Positions 1 to 8,233 of a stretch of DNA of 64,000 bases are shown one piece after another. Under the pieces are notes generated by a model. The model was not told the DNA's origin. It did no database searches and worked only from the letters and a program-made list of their open reading frames with translations. Location: positions 496,001 to 560,000 of the forward strand of contig MKSV01000007.1 in the NCBI GenBank assembly GCA_001897435.1. Direction: 5' to 3'. The position numbers were made by a program, and so were the translations under genes. How positions within the stretch are numbered: position 1 is the first letter of the stretch; each line of letters starts with the position of its first letter. The stretch is from Acidobacteriales bacterium 59-55 (GTDB taxonomy: Bacteria > Acidobacteriota > Terriglobia > Terriglobales > Acidobacteriaceae).

Positions 1-2108
1 GGATCGAAGGCTCCCAGCGTGACCAGGTTGGAGTTCGTCTCGGCGAAGTGGAAGGGCATAAAGACCTGCCCCGGCGCGACGATGCCGGTGATCCTCAGCT
101 CGATGTCTCTCACCGTGCTGCGCCGCGAGACAACGTTGACGCGATCATGCGGACGAAGTTCCAGCCTGGCGGCGTCGATGGGATTCATCTCCAGCCAGGC
201 GTTCGGCACCATGTTGTCGAGCATCTTCACCTCCGCCGTCTTGGTGCGGGTGTGCCAGTGCTCGACGGTGCGGCCGGTGTTGAAGATCAGGTCGTACTCC
301 TCATTCGGCTGCTCGACGAAGGGCAGGCAGGGAACGCTGTAGAGAGCAGCCTTGCCGGTAGCGGTAGGGAATACGCCGTCTGCGTACAGGCGGTCGCCGC
401 CCCATTGTGCGCCGCCTTCGTCTTCAAGCTGCTGCCATGTGAACTTGCTGTAGTCGCACATCCGGCCCTCGGAGACACGCTGCCACTCCCTGAAGGCATC
501 GTGCGTCGATTGCCAGCCGGGATATAGCTCCTCTCTCACGCCGAGCTTCTCTGCGAGCGCAAGGAAGATATCGAAGTCGGTGCGCGCCTCGCCCGGCGGT
601 ACAACCACGGGGTTGACCTTGCTGACGCGGCGCTCGGAGTTGGTGTAGGTTCCTTCCTTCTCGCCCCAGATGGCAGCCGGAAGAACAAGGTGCGCAAATT
701 CGCTGGTAGGCGTGGGATGAAAGCCATCCTGCACAACCAGAAAATCGACGCTCTCAAGCGCCTGCACCAGCACGGAATAGTTGGGAAACGAGACGACGGG
801 ATTGGTGGCGATGAACCACAGCGCCTTAACTTTGCCATTGACAGCGGCCTCGATAATATCCGGGTAGGCGAGACCGCGAGCCGTGGGAATGCGGTTGGCG
901 TCGATATTCCAGATGCGGGCAAGGTCTTCGCGGTCCTGCGGCTTCTCGAATTTGCGGTAGCCCGGCAGCGCCGAGGTGAAGCTGCTCTCGCGGCTGCCCA
1001 TGGCGTTGCACTGACCGGTAATGGAGAAAGGCGCGGCTCCGGCGCGTCCAATGTTGCCGGTGATGAGCGAAAGGTTGTTGATCGCGGTGACAGTAGCCGC
1101 GCCCTGCGTGGAGTGGTTGACGCCCATGGTCCAGCCGATGAAGGCAGCCTTCGCCTTGCCGTAGAGATACGCGGTATTAATGATGGTCTCTTCGCTGAGG
1201 CCGGTGACTTGGGCAACATGCTCGGGCGTGAACTCCGCAACAAAGGCAGCGAACTCTTCGAAGCCGGTGGTATGCCGCTCTATATAGTCTCGGTCGATGT
1301 GTCCGTCGCGAATAAGCAGATGCGCGATGCCGTTCAGCAGGGCGATATCTCCGCGCGGCTTGATGGGGAGATGAATGTCCGCCATCATGGCCGTCTTGGT
1401 CACGCGCGGATCGACGACGATCACGGTGGAGTCGGGGTTGTTGATGCGATTGCGTTCGAGACGCTGGCAGAGAATCGGATGGTTGTCGGCGATGTTCGCG
1501 CCGATCAGCAGAATGACATCGGCGGTCTCCATGTCGGCATACGAACCGGGCGGCCCGTCGCTGCCGAAGGTAAGTTTGTAGCCTGAAACGGCGGAGGCCA
1601 TGCACAGCGTCGTGTTGCCGTCGTAGTTGCGGCTGCCGAAGCCAAGCTGAACCAGCTTGCCCAGCGTGTAGAACTCTTCCGTGACAAGCTGGCCCGTGCT
1701 GATGACGCCGAGCGCATCGTTGCCGTATCTTCGCTGAACGACAGAGATCTTTTCAATCATCACGGTAAGGGCTTCGTCCCACGAGACCGGAACGAGCTTG
1801 CCATTCTTGCGCAGCAGCGGTAGCTTGGCGCGGCCGGGAGCATCGAGGATGTGGTGTTCGCTCAGGCCCTTGGGGCAGAGCTTGCCGCGATTGACAGGAT
1901 GATCGGGATTGCCGCGCACGGTGACGGCTTTGTTGTCCTTGACGCCCACCAGCATGCCGCAGCCGACCGAGCAGTAGCCGCACGTCGTCTTCACCCAGCG
2001 GTCGGCGACGCGCGTCGCGGCGATGTGGCCGAAGCGCGGATCGTGCTCGAAGGTGTACTCGGATTGGCGGGTGTCGATGCCGAGAGCCCGGCGGATGCGT
2101 GTCCACAT
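1..2108 (-). CDS. nasA: Assimilatory-type nitrate reductase, molybdopterin catalytic subunit (C-terminus beyond left edge)
   Basis: Reading the minus strand from the ATG at 2108 gives an open frame of 702 codons to the window edge with no stop, so the gene is 3'-partial. The N-terminus carries the [4Fe-4S] motif CGYCSVGC (Cys43, 46, 50) with the fourth Cys near 78, and the Nap/Nas-type molybdenum-ligand context TTLCMASAVSGYK (Cys about 169). No twin-arginine or other export signal is visible, so a cytoplasmic enzyme reducing nitrate to nitrite with Mo-bis-MGD is expected. The start lies 2 bp after the stop of the DmsBC-like gene, so they are co-transcribed. A formate dehydrogenase-like oxidoreductase is the alternative, but the neighbouring nitrite reductase favours nitrate. 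Symbol by family, not proven. Confidence 0.85.
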   Translation of the reverse strand, partial: MWTRIRRALGIDTRQSEYTFEHDPRFGHIAATRVADRWVKTTCGYCSVGCGMLVGVKDNKAVTVRGNPDHPVNRGKLCPKGLSEHHILDAPGRAKLPLLRKNGKLVPVSWDEALTVMIEKISVVQRRYGNDALGVISTGQLVTEEFYTLGKLVQLGFGSRNYDGNTTLCMASAVSGYKLTFGSDGPPGSYADMETADVILLIGANIADNHPILCQRLERNRINNPDSTVIVVDPRVTKTAMMADIHLPIKPRGDIALLNGIAHLLIRDGHIDRDYIERHTTGFEEFAAFVAEFTPEHVAQVTGLSEETIINTAYLYGKAKAAFIGWTMGVNHSTQGAATVTAINNLSLITGNIGRAGAAPFSITGQCNAMGSRESSFTSALPGYRKFEKPQDREDLARIWNIDANRIPTARGLAYPDIIEAAVNGKVKALWFIATNPVVSFPNYSVLVQALESVDFLVVQDGFHPTPTSEFAHLVLPAAIWGEKEGTYTNSERRVSKVNPVVVPPGEARTDFDIFLALAEKLGVREELYPGWQSTHDAFREWQRVSEGRMCDYSKFTWQQLEDEGGAQWGGDRLYADGVFPTATGKAALYSVPCLPFVEQPNEEYDLIFNTGRTVEHWHTRTKTAEVKMLDNMVPNAWLEMNPIDAARLELRPHDRVNVVSRRSTVRDIELRITGIVAPGQVFMPFHFAETNSNLVTLGAFD

Positions 2109-2110
2109 GA

Positions 2111-3706
2111 TCAGTGCGCTCCCCCGCGAGTGAAGGTAAGTGCCATGTTGAGCGGAACCACGGAGACGAAGAAGAGATAGCGGGCAAGGATGACCGCGGC
2201 AACTGCGGCGAGCGTGGCGAAGGTGAATGCTCCGCACAAAGGGAGCAACCCGGCGGCGGCGGGCAGGGCAAAGGAGGCAATGACGACAGGTCGAAGATCC
2301 TGTGTGTTCATCAGCGCCGCTGCGGCGCGGTCTTCAAAGAGGCTCGAACGATTAAGGCGAACGAGCCTGACGGTCTGGTTCGCAATCCACGCAACGGCGG
2401 CGAGACCCGGCAGCCAATGCGGATACGTTGCCGTCGCCTGTAGGTGAAACGGTTGCAGCAGCGCAAGTCGGCTGAACGCACCAGCGATCCGGTCAAGAGT
2501 CACAGGTAGCGTCGAGCCGATAAGCAGGCCGCTGAGAAGAAAGTCGATGGGAGTATGCGCCATATTCCAAGCCGGGCGGGCAGGCACGAGATAGATGTAC
2601 GCGCTGGCAATCGTACCGGCGATGCCAAGCGCAACGGCCATCCAGCCGATAGCCGCGAGTAGTGGAGGTGCAAGCACGATCAGTCTGAGATGTTGCAGCC
2701 ACACGGCAAATGTGAAGGCAGCGATGGCGCAGAAGAAGAGACCGAAGAGCAGAACCTCGCGGCTGAGCCACGAGCGCCGCCACATCTTCATCGCTCGCCA
2801 GGCGTAGGCCGGACGGCCCAGGTGGAAGACGGAGATATTGAGCGCGATGCTGGTGATAACGAGGAGCAGAGCCAGCAGCATCGGCTGCGCGCCGTCAAAG
2901 AGCAGTGCAAAGAGCAGCGAGCCGGTGACCGACTGGATCAGCGTCGTCATAAAGACGAGCGACAGGTGCGCATGCTCCGGCTGGATGCGCCCTGTGTCGA
3001 CGCGCTCAAGCTGCGTTGTGCTGTTGAGAGGAAGTGTAATGCGCGTCGTCGAGATAGTGTGGCCGGCGGCGGGCATGCCGGGAGATTCAGCGGCAGCGTA
3101 GTCCACGCGCCACGCGGCGGTGTTCACAATCTCGATCTCGATGGCAGCCTCGGGGCAGGAGTTGACGCACGCCGGCTCGCGCCCGTCGGTCAGGCGCCCG
3201 TGGCACATGTCGCACTTGCCGACGACACCGCGCTCGGCATTGAACTGCGGAACCGAGTAGGGGCAGTTCCACACACAGTACTGGCAGCCGATACAGGCAG
3301 TGGCGGAGTGGAGAACGATTCCGGTGACGGGGTCTTTGGTGTACGCATCGACCGGACAGCCCTTGACGCACTCGGCGTCGAGGCAGTGGTTGCAGCCCAT
3401 GGAGAGATAGTGTCGAAGCGTGTTGGGATAGGTGCCGCCTTCAATCTCGCCGACACGGCGCCAATGAATGTCGGCGGGGTTGCCGTTCTGCTCGTTGCAC
3501 GCAATCTCGCAGGAGCGGCAGCCGATGCACTTGGTCATGTCGAAGTGGAAGCGGTACTGCTCTCCGGCTTCGAGCGAGCGCGAGGGAATAAGCGATGTGA
3601 CGACTGTCGCCACCGGCGCGGAGGGTTGACCGAGGTCGGCAAAGGCCATGCGCACGATGGACTCGGCGGTGGCCGACTCTGCGAGTTCCTGCAGGGGTAG
3701 AGACAC
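2111..3706 (-). CDS. Fused DmsB-DmsC: four-cluster iron-sulfur protein joined to a membrane anchor
   Basis: 531 residues. Residues about 50-210 are a DmsB-type ferredoxin with four cysteine groups (KCIGCRSCEIAC, GCNHCLDAEC, CIGCQYCVWNC and KCDMC...CVNSC), each fit for a [4Fe-4S] cluster. The remainder, from about residue 250, is a DmsC-type anchor of about eight hydrophobic helices (PF04976-like), the part that oxidises quinol in DMSO reductase. DmsB and DmsC are normally separate; here they are one chain. Start is GTG at 3706, 6 nt after AAAGGAGGG. It directly precedes the nitrate reductase gene, so the inferred job is moving electrons from the quinol pool to that enzyme. No Tat signal is present, implying a cytoplasm-facing complex. 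Confidence 0.85.
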   Translation of the reverse strand: MSLPLQELAESATAESIVRMAFADLGQPSAPVATVVTSLIPSRSLEAGEQYRFHFDMTKCIGCRSCEIACNEQNGNPADIHWRRVGEIEGGTYPNTLRHYLSMGCNHCLDAECVKGCPVDAYTKDPVTGIVLHSATACIGCQYCVWNCPYSVPQFNAERGVVGKCDMCHGRLTDGREPACVNSCPEAAIEIEIVNTAAWRVDYAAAESPGMPAAGHTISTTRITLPLNSTTQLERVDTGRIQPEHAHLSLVFMTTLIQSVTGSLLFALLFDGAQPMLLALLLVITSIALNISVFHLGRPAYAWRAMKMWRRSWLSREVLLFGLFFCAIAAFTFAVWLQHLRLIVLAPPLLAAIGWMAVALGIAGTIASAYIYLVPARPAWNMAHTPIDFLLSGLLIGSTLPVTLDRIAGAFSRLALLQPFHLQATATYPHWLPGLAAVAWIANQTVRLVRLNRSSLFEDRAAAALMNTQDLRPVVIASFALPAAAGLLPLCGAFTFATLAAVAAVILARYLFFVSVVPLNMALTFTRGGAH

Positions 3707-4040
3707 GGGTGCCCTCCTTTCGTCGAGGTGATGTACAGCCTTTGTTCAGAGTTGGAGAACCTCTGATTGAGCCGGTTCTGTTAAGGGCACATCTTCAGCC
3801 GTGCCGAAGGTGATTGCCATTTATGCGTCTTTAGAGACCGCGAACAACTCTGGTTCCGTCGAAGAAAAACTCTAGTTTGGTTGAAACAACTCTGGATCTG
3901 TTAAAGGAAAACTCTGGTTCGATTTGCGGAAACAACTCTGGTTCTGTTAAGGGCACGGCTTCAGCCGTGCCATCAGTGCGTCACTTTCAATGGGGGCTTT
4001 AGCCCCTGAGGGCATGTTGGGAAACACAATCTAGTCTTCC
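3707..4040. repeat. 334-bp gap with family A repeat and a five-unit 'aactctgg' array
   Basis: No gene seen. Read on the minus strand, 4012-3934 holds a family A element: the palindrome around ggggctttagcccc, then ggcacggcttcagccgtgcc, then a run resembling ttaacagaacc. A second partial copy lies at 3770-3802. Between them, 3846-3941 carries five imperfect tandem units centred on 'aactctgg' (at 3846, 3868, 3888, 3910, 3934; spacing 20-24 bp). The gap separates nirA-cysJ from the dmsBC-nasA pair, so the second pair may need its own promoter or readthrough across the repeats. Confidence 0.75.
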
Positions 4041-5849
4041 CTAGTACACGTCGCGGTGATAGCGGTGGTCGTCCTTGAGCGTCTGGACGTATTCGGTTGC
4101 GGCTTCCGCGTCGAGGCGGCCCTGTTTTTCTACGATGGCGTGCAGCGTGGCATCGACATCCTTGGCCATGCGGGCGGCGTCGCCGCAGACATAGATGCTG
4201 GCGCCCTCCTCCAGCCATGACCAGAACAGCGGCGCCTGTTCGAGCATCCTGTCCTGCACGTAGACCTTGTGCTCCTGGTCGCGCGAGAAGGCGAGATCGA
4301 GGCGGCTGAGGTGCTTGTCCTTCACCATGGACTCAAGTTCGTCGCGGTAAAGAAAGTCAGTGGCCGCGCTGCGTTCGCCGAAGAAGAGCCAGTTCTTTCC
4401 CGTGGCGGAGAGTGCGCGGCGCTGGTGCAGAAAGGCGCGGAAGGGCGCGATGCCTGTGCCGGGACCGATCATGATGATGGGCGCGTCGTTCTGCCGGGGC
4501 AGGCGGAACTTCTTGTTCGGTTGAATATAGATAGGGCGCCGTTCGCCTGTATTGGTGCGGTCGGCGAGCAGGGTGGAGCATACGCCGCCGCGCTCGCGAT
4601 TGTGCGCGCGATAGCGGACGACGGCGACAGTCGTGTGAACCTCGCCCGCGTGCGCATAGGGGCTCGACGAGATGGAGTAGAGGCGCGGCGCGAGCTTCGG
4701 CAGCATGGCGACCAGGTCGGCGGGGTCGTGCAGCACGCCGGGATAGTCGTGCAGCAGATCGACCAGTCCGCGATCGTAGGTGTATTTTTCGAGATGCGCC
4801 TGCTGCTCGGGAACCAGCAGGCCGAACAGCGGCTTGCAGTTGCCGATGGTGGCGTAGGCCTCGATCATCCTGCGGGTGAGTCGTGTGATCTGTAGATGGT
4901 TGGTGAGAGCGTCGACGAGCGTGGTCGCGCCGGATTTAGGGAGCTGCACAGGCGCCTGGGGACTGAAGTTCAGCATGGTAATGATGTCATCGACAAGCTG
5001 GCGATCGTTCTCGGGAACAACGCCGCAGGCATCTCCGGCCTCGTACTTCAGGTTCGAGTCGGCGATGGAGAAGGCCATGTGCAGCGTCAGCTTACTCGAA
5101 ACCTCGCGGGTGAGCGGGTGCTTGTCCACAAGCGGCGCAAGAAATGGATTGTCGCGCGTGTAGGTAGATGTACTGCTTTCGGCCGCAATGGTTTTGACAG
5201 AAGCCGCAGTCACCTTAGCCGGTACCGCAGCGTTCTTCGGCGGCCGCGTGGAGACGATGGACTCGAGGCGCGAGTACAGGTTCTGCTTCCAGCCTGCGAA
5301 ACCTTCGTCGAGGTCGACATCGCAATCGATGCGCTCGCACAGACGCACGGCGCCGAGCGAGTCCAGCTTGTGATCGAGGTCGATGCCGAACTTGCAGAAG
5401 TGTTCGTAGTGCGAGTCGCCGAGAGCGAGCACGGCGTAGGAGAGATCCTGATAGCGAGGGAAGTGCTCGACGCAGAGCTTCTCGTAGAAGGGCTTCACCG
5501 CATCGGGCGCGTCGCCGTCGCCGTAAGTGCTGGCGATAAGGATGGCGTAGCGCTCCTCGGCGAGCGCGGCCGGCGTGTAGCCTTCGAGCGAGATGAGCGA
5601 GGCGATGTGGCCTTTGGACTTCAACTCTTTGGCGACCTTGCGAGCGAGGCCTTCCGAGGTTCCGGACTGCGAGGCATAGAGAACCGCAATCTTCAGCGAC
5701 AGCGCAGCCTCGGCGACGACCGCAGGCTGCGCCGAGGAGAAGATGCCCGCGAGGAAGCCGTTGAGCCACGCGCGCTGATCGTCATTGAAGGGCGCATTGT
5801 CGGGGATGTAGGGCACGAGCGTCGAAAGATTGGCGGTCTGTGTCGTCAT
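4041..5849 (-). CDS. cysJ: CysJ-type diflavin reductase (sulfite/nitrite reductase flavoprotein)
   Basis: 602 residues in the order of CysJ and P450 reductase: flavodoxin/FMN domain (about 50-195, ASQSGTSEG and STYGDGDAPD), FAD-binding domain (about 230-430, RLYSISSSP) and NADPH-binding domain (GPGTGIAPFRAF onward), ending in the family's usual aromatic C-terminus HRDVY. It would pass electrons from NADPH via FAD and FMN to a siroheme reductase. Its ATG overlaps the nirA stop by 4 bp, so translation is coupled, and the partner is most likely the nitrite reductase rather than sulfite reductase. Residues about 17-32 (FNDDQRAWLNGFLAG) resemble the N-terminus of that partner. Assignment to nitrite is inferred from context. 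Confidence 0.88.
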   Translation of the reverse strand: MTTQTANLSTLVPYIPDNAPFNDDQRAWLNGFLAGIFSSAQPAVVAEAALSLKIAVLYASQSGTSEGLARKVAKELKSKGHIASLISLEGYTPAALAEERYAILIASTYGDGDAPDAVKPFYEKLCVEHFPRYQDLSYAVLALGDSHYEHFCKFGIDLDHKLDSLGAVRLCERIDCDVDLDEGFAGWKQNLYSRLESIVSTRPPKNAAVPAKVTAASVKTIAAESSTSTYTRDNPFLAPLVDKHPLTREVSSKLTLHMAFSIADSNLKYEAGDACGVVPENDRQLVDDIITMLNFSPQAPVQLPKSGATTLVDALTNHLQITRLTRRMIEAYATIGNCKPLFGLLVPEQQAHLEKYTYDRGLVDLLHDYPGVLHDPADLVAMLPKLAPRLYSISSSPYAHAGEVHTTVAVVRYRAHNRERGGVCSTLLADRTNTGERRPIYIQPNKKFRLPRQNDAPIIMIGPGTGIAPFRAFLHQRRALSATGKNWLFFGERSAATDFLYRDELESMVKDKHLSRLDLAFSRDQEHKVYVQDRMLEQAPLFWSWLEEGASIYVCGDAARMAKDVDATLHAIVEKQGRLDAEAATEYVQTLKDDHRYHRDVY

Positions 5850-7636
5850 ACAAGCTCCTTGATTGCGCAGAAGGACTGAAGTTCGGCGATGGAGTGCCGC
5901 CGTGTGAAACCGAGGAACGTCTCCTCCTCATGGCGTCGCGTGGTGTAAGAGTCGAAGAGTTGCTCCATGACCGGCGGAAGATCGCTGAATTTAATTGCTG
6001 GAATCAGCTCGCGCGCGATGCTCTGGTCGCTATCCGAGCCGCCGCCGATAACGACCTGGTAGCCCTCCTCGCCGCCGACCTTGACGCCCATCAGCCCAAT
6101 GTCGCCGACGTAGTGCTGCGCGCAGGAGTGAGGGCAGCCGGTAACGTGCAGGTTGACGGGCTGCACGATGTTGAAGCGGTTATCGAGCAGCCGGGCCAGC
6201 GTCACCGCGTGCGTCTTGGTATCGGTCGCGGCATAACGGCAGCCCTTGTTTCCTGTGCACGCGACGGTTCCGCTCATCACGGTACCGGCCTCGAAGGAAA
6301 GCCCGGCAGCGAGGATCGCCGCCTTCGCCGCTTCTAGCTTCGCCGTGGGAATGTTGGGGAGGATCAGGTTCTGCCAGACGGTAAGCCGCACTTCGCCCGT
6401 GCCGCAACTCTCCGCGATCTCCGCAACAGCAAGCATCTGATCGACGGGCAGACGACCAACGGGCACCGAGACGCCAATGTAGTGGAGACCGGGCTGCGAC
6501 TGCGGATGCACGCCGATGTGCCCGGCGCGGTCGATGGGCCTGCGCGGCTCGCATGCCGACGCAGGCACGCGGATGAGCGGGAAGGCAAGCAGTTTTTCTG
6601 CTTTGGCGACAAACTTTTCGGTACCCCATCTGTCGACGAGATATTTGAGGCGCGCCTTCTTGCGGTCGGTGCGGTCGCCGCGTTCGGCGAAGACACGGAT
6701 CATGGCTGCCGCTACGGCGACGGTCTGGTCGGGGTGCAGAAGCACTCCGCAGTCGGTGGCAAACTGTTTGTGCCCGGTGATGCCGCACAGCAGCACGCGG
6801 AAGTAGACTCCGGCGGGAATGCCGTGGCCGTCGTTGACCTGCACAGCGACGAAGCCGATATCGTTGGTGTCGGCCAGCACGCTGATGGAGCCTCCGCCAT
6901 CGAATGCCACGTTGAACTTGCGCGGCAGGCCATACATATCGCGCGAGTTGAGTATGTAGCGGTTGAGCGCGTCGGCCAGCGGAGCCACGTCGTACAGCTC
7001 TTCCGGATCGATACCGGTGACAGGAGATGCGGTGATGTTGCGAATGTTGTCCGCGCCCGAACCGCGCGAAGTCATGCCGAGGTCCTGCACCTTTGACAAC
7101 ACGCGGACGATATCTTTGGGCTGAAACTCGCGTATCTGAACGTTGCTGCGCGTGGTCAGGTCGGCGCGTCCGCAGCCCCAGTCGGCAGCCATCTGTGCGA
7201 GGCCGCGAAGCTGGTGTGCGCTGAGGATGCCGCCGGGCACGCGCAGGCGAAGCATAAATGAGTCCTGCGCCGGAGCGACGTAGAAGAGGCCGTGAAATTT
7301 GAAGCGGAAGAGATCGTCAGGCGCAGGCGCCTTGTCTTCATTGGCGTGCGCGACGAGCTTCTCCCAGATGTCGAGCGCGTTCTCTTCCTGCTTCCAGCGC
7401 TCCTCCCTGCACAGCTCGGAGAGCGGAGTGCCGAACCACATCGGCTCCGCCTCCTCGGCAGCTTGATTGGCTGCACCGGAGGTTGCACTGTTGGCGATCT
7501 GACCGCCCGCAGTTTGGCCGGCGAAGGGCATGACGCCGCGCTGCGCCACGCCCGCGAAGAAGCCCTGCAGGTACTGTTGCTGAGCGATGGAAAACCCCGG
7601 CATGTCGATCAGGGCTGTGTTGTTCTGCGTTTCCAT
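5846..7636 (-). CDS. nirA: NirA-type siroheme nitrite reductase
   Basis: 596 residues from ATG 7636, which has AAGGAG 8 nt upstream; an in-frame ATG at 7780 exists but the extra 48 residues are not family-like. Two nitrite/sulfite reductase half-domains are followed by the siroheme/[4Fe-4S] ligands CTGNKGC (Cys460, 466) and TGCPHSCAQH (Cys501, 505). The second motif and the ending EETFLGFTRRH resemble assimilatory NirA proteins more than CysI. It reduces nitrite to ammonium with six electrons. First gene of a nirA-cysJ operon, 4-bp overlap. Cytoplasmic, no signal peptide. Sulfite reductase hemoprotein is the alternative, but a separate sir-type gene lies at 56.0-57.8 kb. Confidence 0.85.
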   Translation of the reverse strand: METQNNTALIDMPGFSIAQQQYLQGFFAGVAQRGVMPFAGQTAGGQIANSATSGAANQAAEEAEPMWFGTPLSELCREERWKQEENALDIWEKLVAHANEDKAPAPDDLFRFKFHGLFYVAPAQDSFMLRLRVPGGILSAHQLRGLAQMAADWGCGRADLTTRSNVQIREFQPKDIVRVLSKVQDLGMTSRGSGADNIRNITASPVTGIDPEELYDVAPLADALNRYILNSRDMYGLPRKFNVAFDGGGSISVLADTNDIGFVAVQVNDGHGIPAGVYFRVLLCGITGHKQFATDCGVLLHPDQTVAVAAAMIRVFAERGDRTDRKKARLKYLVDRWGTEKFVAKAEKLLAFPLIRVPASACEPRRPIDRAGHIGVHPQSQPGLHYIGVSVPVGRLPVDQMLAVAEIAESCGTGEVRLTVWQNLILPNIPTAKLEAAKAAILAAGLSFEAGTVMSGTVACTGNKGCRYAATDTKTHAVTLARLLDNRFNIVQPVNLHVTGCPHSCAQHYVGDIGLMGVKVGGEEGYQVVIGGGSDSDQSIARELIPAIKFSDLPPVMEQLFDSYTTRRHEEETFLGFTRRHSIAELQSFCAIKELV

Positions 7637-7829
7637 GCTGAATCTCCTTGTGCGACTTCCAGTGCGTGAGGACTGAAAGTTACAGGTGCGCAATCCGGAC
7701 AGGTGCGGCCAGAAACAGTGCCCAGATACGGTGCCAGATAAACATCGCGTTGCGACAAGCTCAAAGGGCGATGGATTCAAGGCTCGTCAGGGAGCATGAA
7801 ATTTGTAAGTGGAGTTTCAGCCCGGAACA

Positions 7830-7842
7830 CGGCATGGTGCCG
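7830..7842 (-). promoter_or_regulatory. Short hairpin in the nirA leader
   Basis: CGGCA-CCA-TGCCG, a perfect 5-bp stem downstream of the other leader hairpins. No T-run follows, so it is not a standard intrinsic terminator. Confidence 0.3.
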
Positions 7843-7862
7843 GACTCGCTGCCGAAGGACTC

Positions 7863-7926
7863 AGAGCGGTAGCTCTTCGGGGGCCTTCGATGAACTGATC
7901 GTACTGCGTGCTTTGCGAGACTGCAA
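7863..7926 (-). promoter_or_regulatory. Stacked small hairpins in the nirA leader (candidate RNA regulatory element)
   Basis: Within about 305 nt of untranslated leader, the minus strand has TTGC-AGTCTC-GCAA (7926-7913), 11 nt of linker, CGAT-CAGTTC-ATCG (7901-7888), then AGAGC-TACC-GCTCT (7876-7863). Two consecutive hexaloop hairpins are the general layout of ANTAR targets, but the known loop rule (A at position 1, G at position 4) is not met, and the stems are only 4 bp. Reported as a candidate only, because an ANTAR regulator gene lies 2 kb away. Confidence 0.25.
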
Positions 7927-7947
7927 GAGGCTGGCGCGCAATTGCGG

Positions 7948-7976
7948 GGTATAAACAAAAAATCGATGCACCGCAA
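7948..7976 (-). promoter_or_regulatory. Candidate promoter of the nirA operon
   Basis: Minus strand TTGCGG (7976-7971), 17-nt spacer, TATACC (7953-7948). Match to the housekeeping sigma consensus is moderate. Transcription from here would give an unusually long leader of about 305 nt before nirA. The 597-bp gap 7637-8233 otherwise shows no gene; short open frames in it lack ribosome sites and family resemblance. Confidence 0.3.
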
Positions 7977-8233
7977 AAGCTTTCGTTATAGGGCTCGTCA
8001 TTTCTTGCTCTGTTGCGGGCCGCAATGCTACAAACCTGTAACAACTCCCATAAATTACAGGCACCTCGACGTGCCGCCCGGCCTGAACCGGATCCAACCA
8101 TCGTTGCTCTCCGCCTGAGCAAACTACGCCAATCTGTCATCCATCCGCGGCCTCTTCGAGCCGGATGCATCCCTGTTCCTCAAAGGTGCCGGTTTGCAAT
8201 TCGACGACGGCCGCATTCACAAGGGAGAAATAA

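Noticed and set aside
48-1586. Plus-strand open frames at 48-527 and 690-1586
   Set aside because: They lie opposite a continuous minus-strand nitrate reductase frame with full cofactor motifs; high-GC antisense frames.
536-2280. Several overlapping minus-strand frames at 536-2280
   Set aside because: Out-of-frame shadows of the nitrate reductase gene, which itself has no stop before the window edge.
7863-7926. Canonical ANTAR dual-hexaloop element
   Set aside because: Loop bases fail the A1/G4 rule and stems are only 4 bp, so not called as a confirmed element.
7817-8170. Short minus-strand frames upstream of nirA
   Set aside because: No ribosome site or family resemblance; better read as leader and promoter DNA.
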